From positions 1 to 64,000 of the forward strand of contig NZ_BAAAGF010000005.1 in assembly GCF_039524015.1 (NCBI RefSeq): DNA of 64,000 bases. The letters run 5' to 3'. Below are positions 60,037-64,000 of the stretch, one piece after another (positions within the stretch are counted from its first letter, which is position 1; every line of letters starts with the position of its first letter). Position numbers and translations under genes: made by a program. The DNA is from Gaetbulibacter_B jejuensis (GTDB lineage: Bacteria > Bacteroidota > Bacteroidia > Flavobacteriales > Flavobacteriaceae). The notes under the pieces are model-generated. The model had not been told where the DNA came from and did no database searches. It saw only the letters and a list, made by a program, of their open reading frames with translations.

Positions 60037-60993
60037 TTATACTACTTGTTTGTTTTTTCTTTCTTGTTGTTTTTCTGCATGAGCCATAGCTGCGTCTCTA
60101 ACCCATTCGCCACGTTCCCAAGCACCAACTCTTGCTTTCATTCTTGCTTTGTTCATTGGTCCGTGACCTTTAACAACTTGCCAGAATTCATCCCAATCAA
60201 TCTCACCGAAATCGTAGCTCTGACGCTCTTCATTCCATTTTAAATCTGGGTCTGGAATTGTTAATCCTAAAATATCAGCTTGTGGCACGGTTTGATCAAT
60301 AAACTGCTGACGCAACTCGTCATTGGTTTTTCGCTTCAGTTTCCATTTCATTGATTGTTCGGTATGAACAGACATATCATCAGTTGGACCTAACATCATT
60401 AAACTTGGCCACCACCAACGGTTGAGTGCATCTTGCGCCATTTCCTTTTGTTCTGGTGTTCCATTACAAAGCTTTAGCATAATTTCGTAACCTTGGCGCT
60501 GGTGAAAACTTTCTTCTTTACACACGCGTACCATTGCTCTTGCATAAGGTCCGAAAGAGGTGCTACAAAGTGGCACTTGATTGATAATGGCTGCACCATC
60601 TACCAACCAACCGATAGCTCCCATATCTGCCCAAGTTACTGTTGGATAATTGAATATGGAAGAATATTTTGCTTTACCTGAATGCAATTGCTCATATAAC
60701 TCGTCTCGCGAGATTCCTAATGTTTCGCAAGCACTATATAGGTATAATCCGTGACCAGCTTCGTCTTGTACTTTTGCCAATAAGGCTACTTTACGACGTA
60801 AGGATGGCGCACGAGTAATCCAGTTACCTTCTGGCAACATTCCTACAATTTCGGAATGTGCATGCTGACTAATTTGCCTAATATGCGTTTGGCGATATTT
60901 TTCTGGCATCCAGTCTTTCGGTTCAATTTTTTCGTCGCGAGCGATACGCGCTTCAAATTGCTCTTCTAGGCTTTTTATTTGTTCTTCACTCAT
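60037..60993 (-). CDS. paaA: PaaA, catalytic subunit of phenylacetyl-CoA epoxidase
   Basis: 318 residues. Di-iron ferritin-like hydroxylase that forms the ring 1,2-epoxide of phenylacetyl-CoA with O2. Metal-ligand motifs are visible: [24 protein letters not shown] (Glu and His) and [13 protein letters not shown] (Glu and His). The N-terminal [14 protein letters not shown] and the C-terminal [20 protein letters not shown] are typical of PaaA. Confidence 0.97.
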   Translation of the reverse strand: MSEEQIKSLEEQFEARIARDEKIEPKDWMPEKYRQTHIRQISQHAHSEIVGMLPEGNWITRAPSLRRKVALLAKVQDEAGHGLYLYSACETLGISRDELYEQLHSGKAKYSSIFNYPTVTWADMGAIGWLVDGAAIINQVPLCSTSFGPYARAMVRVCKEESFHQRQGYEIMLKLCNGTPEQKEMAQDALNRWWWPSLMMLGPTDDMSVHTEQSMKWKLKRKTNDELRQQFIDQTVPQADILGLTIPDPDLKWNEERQSYDFGEIDWDEFWQVVKGHGPMNKARMKARVGAWERGEWVRDAAMAHAEKQQERKNKQVV

Positions 60994-60996
60994 TTC

Positions 60997-61087
60997 TTTT
61001 AGCTTTTGGCTATTAGCATTTTGCTGTTAGCTAGTGAAACTTAATTTTTCTTTTTCAATATTATGAGATTCCTGCTTTCGCAGGAAT
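60997..61087. repeat. Intergenic repeats between paaE and paaA
   Basis: 60997-61033 contains TTTTAGCTTTTGGCTATTAG and a second GCTGTTAGC copy (GCTRTTAGC type), and 61067-61087 is the palindrome ATTCCTGCTTTCGCAGGAAT. Confidence 0.75.
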
Positions 61088-61088
61088 T

Positions 61089-62162
61089 TTACACGTCGAA
61101 ATCGACCACCACTTTTTTAGTAGTTGGAACGGCTTGACAACTTAACACATAGTTTTGTGCGACTTCATCTTCTTCTAATGCGTAGTTGATTTTCATTTCA
61201 ACTTCGCCTTCCATTACTTGGCACTTACAGGTACTGCAAACGCCCCCTTTGCATGCAAATGGCAAATCTGCTCCGGCAGTTAGTGCGCCATCTAAAATAT
61301 TATCATCGTCTTGCTGCATTGTGAAACGGAATTCTTTTCCGCCATCGATAATAACAACTTCGACACCATCAATTTTTTGTTCTGATAAACGCTCAACACG
61401 TTTTTTATCTTCTTCGGTTAGGCCTTTTACAAATAATTCGAAATGAATTAAATCTTTTGGCAAACCGGCTTCAGCCAGATAATTACTCACGTAATTGACC
61501 ATATCTTCTGGCCCACACAAAAACACTTCGCTTGTATCTGGAATATCAATGAATGTTTTGGTGAGAACTTTCATTTTCTCATCATCAAAACGACCATTGA
61601 ACAACTCAATATCTCGCTTTTCTTTGGTTAGGAAATAATAGATTTCTAAACGACCGAAATAGGCATTTCTTAATTGCTCTAACTCTTCCTTAAAGATAAT
61701 GGATTTTGCTGTTCTATTGACATAAAACAACTTACAAGTTGAGTTTGGCTCTGCTGCCAAATGCGCTTTAATCATTGAAAGAATTGGCGTAACACCACTT
61801 CCTGCTGCAAAAAACAAATAGTTTTTAGCATTGTCTGCATTACAATCTACGCCAAATGTTCCGCTAGGTGCCATAACATCTAGCTCGTCTCCTGCTTTTA
61901 ATGTGCTATTGACAAAGGTTGAAAACTTCCCTCCTGGAATTTCTTTGACTGCCACTTTCCATTCGTTATCAAATGGACTAGAACATAGCGAATATGAACG
62001 GCGTACATCTTCGCCATTAATTAATGCCTTAAGCGTTAAATGTTGCCCTTGCGAGAATTTAAATTCGTCTTGCAATGCTTCAGGAATATCAAAAGTTACA
62101 ACTGATGTGTCTTTTGTTTCCTTGTAAATATCTTTTATTCTTAATTTATGAAAATCTGCCAT
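61089..62162 (-). CDS. paaE: PaaE, NADPH-dependent reductase of phenylacetyl-CoA epoxidase
   Basis: 357 residues from the ATG at 62162 (MADFHKLRIKDI); the 11-codon upstream extension reads a translated repeat and is rejected. FAD-binding domain (about 1-105; RSYSLCSSP), NAD(P) domain (about 110-230; FAAGSGVTPILSMI, VFLCGPEDM), and a plant-type 2Fe-2S domain (about 265-357) with CKGGVCSTCKCQVMEGEVEM and a final Cys in VLSCQAVP. It delivers electrons to PaaA. First gene of the paa transcript. The promoter and TetR operator lie at 62272-62302. Confidence 0.95.
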   Translation of the reverse strand: MADFHKLRIKDIYKETKDTSVVTFDIPEALQDEFKFSQGQHLTLKALINGEDVRRSYSLCSSPFDNEWKVAVKEIPGGKFSTFVNSTLKAGDELDVMAPSGTFGVDCNADNAKNYLFFAAGSGVTPILSMIKAHLAAEPNSTCKLFYVNRTAKSIIFKEELEQLRNAYFGRLEIYYFLTKEKRDIELFNGRFDDEKMKVLTKTFIDIPDTSEVFLCGPEDMVNYVSNYLAEAGLPKDLIHFELFVKGLTEEDKKRVERLSEQKIDGVEVVIIDGGKEFRFTMQQDDDNILDGALTAGADLPFACKGGVCSTCKCQVMEGEVEMKINYALEEDEVAQNYVLSCQAVPTTKKVVVDFDV

Positions 62163-62164
62163 AA

Positions 62165-62205
62165 GCCCCTTCTGTCCTTCGGACATCTTCCCCAAAAGGG
62201 AAGAA
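62165..62205. repeat. Dispersed repeat (TCCTTCGGACATCTTCCC type)
   Basis: Contains CTGTCCTTCGGACATC (TCCGAAGGA palindrome) and CTTCCCCAAAAGGGAAG, immediately upstream of the paaE ATG; it would lie in the 5' leader of the mRNA and form hairpins. Confidence 0.75.
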
Positions 62206-62271
62206 TTTATTTTATCTTTAATTAAGGTCTGTTTTACACAATCACCCGAAAACGATTTCGAGTCCTGATCT

Positions 62272-62302
62272 CAAAACTAACGCTTGTTAGTTTACCAGAC
62301 AA
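62272..62302 (-). promoter_or_regulatory. Promoter of the paa operon with nested TetR-type operator
   Basis: Minus strand TTG (62300-62302), 20-nt spacer, TAGTTTTG (62272-62279) match the consensus promoter. The perfect 18-bp palindrome AACTAACGCTTGTTAGTT (62275-62292) covers part of the -7 box, so a bound protein would block transcription. The inner 14-mer CTAACGCTTGTTAG resembles the CNAACGNNCGTTNG site that I recall for the TetR-family PaaR of Thermus thermophilus (one mismatch). The adjacent TetR gene is the natural candidate. Phenylacetyl-CoA would be the expected inducer (inference). Confidence 0.75.
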
Positions 62303-62313
62303 ATTTACAAAAA

Positions 62314-62898
62314 TTAATCGATTTTTTTGTTAATACCGTTAATTAACACTTCACTTAATTGTTGAGACAACTCTTCAGTGTTTAAGTCTTCTTTTTTAGG
62401 AATCCATAGGTAGAGAGAACGCAGTGTTGATAAAATTGAAAAGAGCATGACTTCGATATTTTCATTTATTATCTCTTCCTTTTTGATGCCTTGTTGAATA
62501 ATATTTCTGAATTCATCTTCATAATTAGAACGCAGTTGCAAGTAATACTCTAATTTTTCTTCAAGATGCATCCAATCGTTATTAAGAGAAGCCATTCCAT
62601 AGGTATTATGAGAGGTAATATTAACATGCAGTTTAACAATATCTCTAAGCTTTTCGATATTTGACTTATTGGATTTTTGGATTTCCTGCAATCCAGTAGT
62701 AAATTCTTCTGCCAAGGAAATTATTATCTCTTTCAGAATTTGTTGCTTAGAATTTATATGATTATAAAGACTTGCCGCTTTCATACCCATTTCTGTAGCC
62801 AAATCGCGCATAGTTACAGCACTATATCCTTTTTCTTTAAATAGTTTAGCTGCAGTTTTTATGATTTCGTCTTTACGAGTTTCGTTTTTCAATTTCAA
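62314..62898 (-). CDS. TetR/AcrR family regulator, probable PaaR
   Basis: 194 residues. N-terminal HTH (about 8-55: EIIKTAAKLFKEKGYSAVTM, DLATEMGMKAASLYNHINSK) and an all-helical ligand-binding C-terminal domain (about 60-190). It starts with TTG: an in-frame stop lies two codons upstream of 62898 and no ATG is available before the HTH. Its stop is 12 nt before the paa promoter -33 element, and the paa genes run on the same strand. Repression of paa through the palindrome at 62275-62292 is inferred. Confidence 0.88.
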   Translation of the reverse strand: MKLKNETRKDEIIKTAAKLFKEKGYSAVTMRDLATEMGMKAASLYNHINSKQQILKEIIISLAEEFTTGLQEIQKSNKSNIEKLRDIVKLHVNITSHNTYGMASLNNDWMHLEEKLEYYLQLRSNYEDEFRNIIQQGIKKEEIINENIEVMLFSILSTLRSLYLWIPKKEDLNTEELSQQLSEVLINGINKKID

Positions 62899-62939
62899 AA
62901 GTTAATATTTAACCGTAAATTTATACAAAAAGAAAAACT

Positions 62940-63245
62940 ATGGGATTTTTGGATTTTATTTTTGGCGCAAAAAAAAGACAAGTTGACTTTTACATGAAGA
63001 ATGGTGCCGAAATACTAGACGTGAGAACGCAACGTGAATGGGACAATGGTCATATTGAAGGCTCCAGACACATACCTTTAGACAACTTAAAAAATCACGT
63101 TGATGAATTAAAAGCTCTAAACAAACCCCTTGTTGTTTGTTGCGAAAGTGGTGTTCGTTCTGCTAAGGCAGCAAAATTTTTAAACCTCAATAACATTGAC
63201 GCTATAAATGGAGGTGGTTGGGTTTCTTTGAAAAGCAAGCTATAA
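62940..63245 (+). CDS. Rhodanese-like domain protein
   Basis: 101 residues, a single rhodanese domain with GAEILDVRTQREWDNGHIEGSRHIPL and the active-site loop C-C-E-S-G-V-R-S (Cys68). Short N-terminal hydrophobic segment (GFLDFIFGAK). It may transfer sulfur or act as a regulator of redox/thiol metabolism. Divergent from TetR with a 41-nt gap; it converges with the DUF4230 gene, overlapping its end by 6 nt. Confidence 0.92.
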   Translation: MGFLDFIFGAKKRQVDFYMKNGAEILDVRTQREWDNGHIEGSRHIPLDNLKNHVDELKALNKPLVVCCESGVRSAKAAKFLNLNNIDAINGGGWVSLKSKL

Positions 63246-63854
63246 TTTAAGATTATTGAAGACTTCTAAACTTTCAATTGGTGCTTGATTATACTCTAAA
63301 GCCCAACCTAAAGAGTTAGTTAAAATATAAAACTTCGAAAGTTCGCTTAGCAATCTGTTTTGTGCATTAGACTTTAAATCGGAAGCTTCAATTTTCTTCA
63401 TTAATTGTTCGCGTACTGTTTTTTTAATTTCGTTATAGTCTTTTGCTTCAAATGGATTGAGATAATCAGCTTGTATATCGTAGTATTCGAAATCTGGGTT
63501 GATTTTTATTTCTTCTTTTGGGATAGTTAATATTTGAAGTGTTTTTGTAGTCTCGTCAATATTATATTCAATTTTAGACAAGTCGTAAGCTATAGTTACA
63601 TCAGCATTTACAACTACCAAAGCTTTCTTTTCAACTTCAATTAAATCGCCAAACATACGCTTGGAATTTTCATAAGAAAACACTTCGCTAAAATGACCTT
63701 CGGTTACCACCAGTTTACTGACGTTTTTTAACTGCTCTTGTATTAAAGCTGAATTTTCCTTTAGGATTATTTGCTCTTCTTTTTTATCACCACAATACTT
63801 AAAGGTAAAAAGAACAATAAGCGTGATTATGACTCCAAATAAAATTTTTCTCAT
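63240..63854 (-). CDS. DUF4230 domain protein
   Basis: 204 residues from the ATG at 63854 (MRKILFGVIITLIVLFTFKY), avoiding a five-residue extension. One N-terminal membrane anchor, then a DUF4230 domain with SKLVVTEGHFSEVFSYENSK, KKALVVVNADVTIAYDLSKI and FEYYDIQADYLNPFEAKDYN. Bacteroidota DUF4230 proteins have unknown function. Expressed on the minus strand; a terminator of an upstream minus-strand gene precedes it. Confidence 0.88.
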   Translation of the reverse strand: MRKILFGVIITLIVLFTFKYCGDKKEEQIILKENSALIQEQLKNVSKLVVTEGHFSEVFSYENSKRMFGDLIEVEKKALVVVNADVTIAYDLSKIEYNIDETTKTLQILTIPKEEIKINPDFEYYDIQADYLNPFEAKDYNEIKKTVREQLMKKIEASDLKSNAQNRLLSELSKFYILTNSLGWALEYNQAPIESLEVFNNLKL

Positions 63855-63867
63855 ACCTCTAAAATAC

Positions 63868-63912
63868 AAAAAAGCACTGGTTGCTTCGACATTGAAGCCT
63901 AACCAATGCTTT
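63868..63912 (-). terminator. Terminator of a minus-strand gene outside the window
   Basis: Minus strand stem AAAGCATTGGTT / AACCAGTGCTTT with an inner GGCTTC/GAAGC part and a T-run. It ends a gene lying beyond the right edge. The region 63913-64000 is AT-rich and shows nothing further. Confidence 0.7.
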
Positions 63913-64000
63913 AAATACCTTAATAGATTAATAGCATTACAAACATAACTATTAACTTATTTTCTTAAGTTATAAAAAGATTAAAGTAGTATTAAATTTA

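Noticed and set aside
45530..62162. Genomic island boundary such as tRNA, integrase or transposase at the paa/bkd block
   Set aside because: No tRNA, integrase or transposase is visible on either side; the repeats alone do not prove transfer.
62163..62195. N-terminal 11-residue extension of PaaE
   Set aside because: It translates a dispersed repeat (EGQKG from the TCCTTCGGACATC block), and the conserved protein begins at MADFHKL.

Overview
The window is from a low-GC Bacteroidota chromosome, most likely a marine or aquatic member of the Flavobacteriaceae. The evidence is a SusC/SusD pair, a 1,220-residue protein with a type IX secretion tail, many lipoproteins with an SxC lipobox followed by acidic residues, promoters of the TTG-N(18-23)-TAnnTTTG type, near absence of Shine-Dalgarno sequences, and a single-chain fused E1 2-oxoacid dehydrogenase. 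The genus cannot be fixed from the sequence.

Layout. 0-12 kb: a strong promoter reading off the left edge, a putative porin, a four-gene SusC/SusD operon ending in two paralogous beta-sandwich lipoproteins, rnhB, a large lipoprotein, and a promoter-to-terminator bounded non-coding transcript candidate (about 11.85-12.0 kb). 12-15.3 kb: a nucleoid-associated protein gene followed by an AT-rich run of short unknown genes separated by repeated, hairpin-forming intergenic sequences that look like integron-type cassette boundaries. 15.3-36.7 kb: mostly chromosomal housekeeping and envelope genes (lipB, a 52-residue Pmp3/YqaE protein, a membrane-anchored LuxR-type regulator, lysS, a diheme cytochrome lipoprotein, a DUF5117-type zinc metalloprotease, an M49-like metallohydrolase, a DUF2157/GDYXXLXY pair, small membrane-protein genes, hemL, a LysM glucosaminidase, an ACC-deaminase-like enzyme). 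36.8-45.5 kb: a large secreted T9SS substrate, hutU with an overlapping 53-residue DUF5522 gene, a DUF4136 lipoprotein and a SulP transporter.

45.5-62.9 kb: a long minus-strand catabolic block. From its promoter at 62.3 kb it reads paaE-A-B-C-D-G-H-I-J-Z-(enoyl-CoA hydratase)-paaY, then branched-chain 2-oxoacid dehydrogenase E2, ilvE and fused E1. PaaABCDE epoxidises phenylacetyl-CoA, PaaG isomerises to the oxepin, PaaZ opens the ring and oxidises the aldehyde, and PaaJ, the hydratase and PaaH complete beta-oxidation to acetyl-CoA and succinyl-CoA; PaaI and PaaY are thioesterase-type rescue functions. IlvE plus E1/E2 feed branched-chain amino acids into acyl-CoA. No phenylacetate-CoA ligase (paaK) is present in the window. 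A divergent TetR-family gene sits upstream, and a clean palindrome overlaps the -7 box of the paa promoter; a near-identical palindrome lies upstream of the E2 gene.

The paa/bkd block is filled with short palindromic intergenic repeats and three copies of a roughly 95-125 bp element. Only one comparable element (17.45 kb) was seen elsewhere. Several annotated-looking start or stop codons are shaped by these repeats. The observations most worth following are the cassette-like array, the non-coding RNA candidate, the TetR operator pair, and the PaaZ protein carrying an extra C-terminal DinB/DUF1569-like domain.
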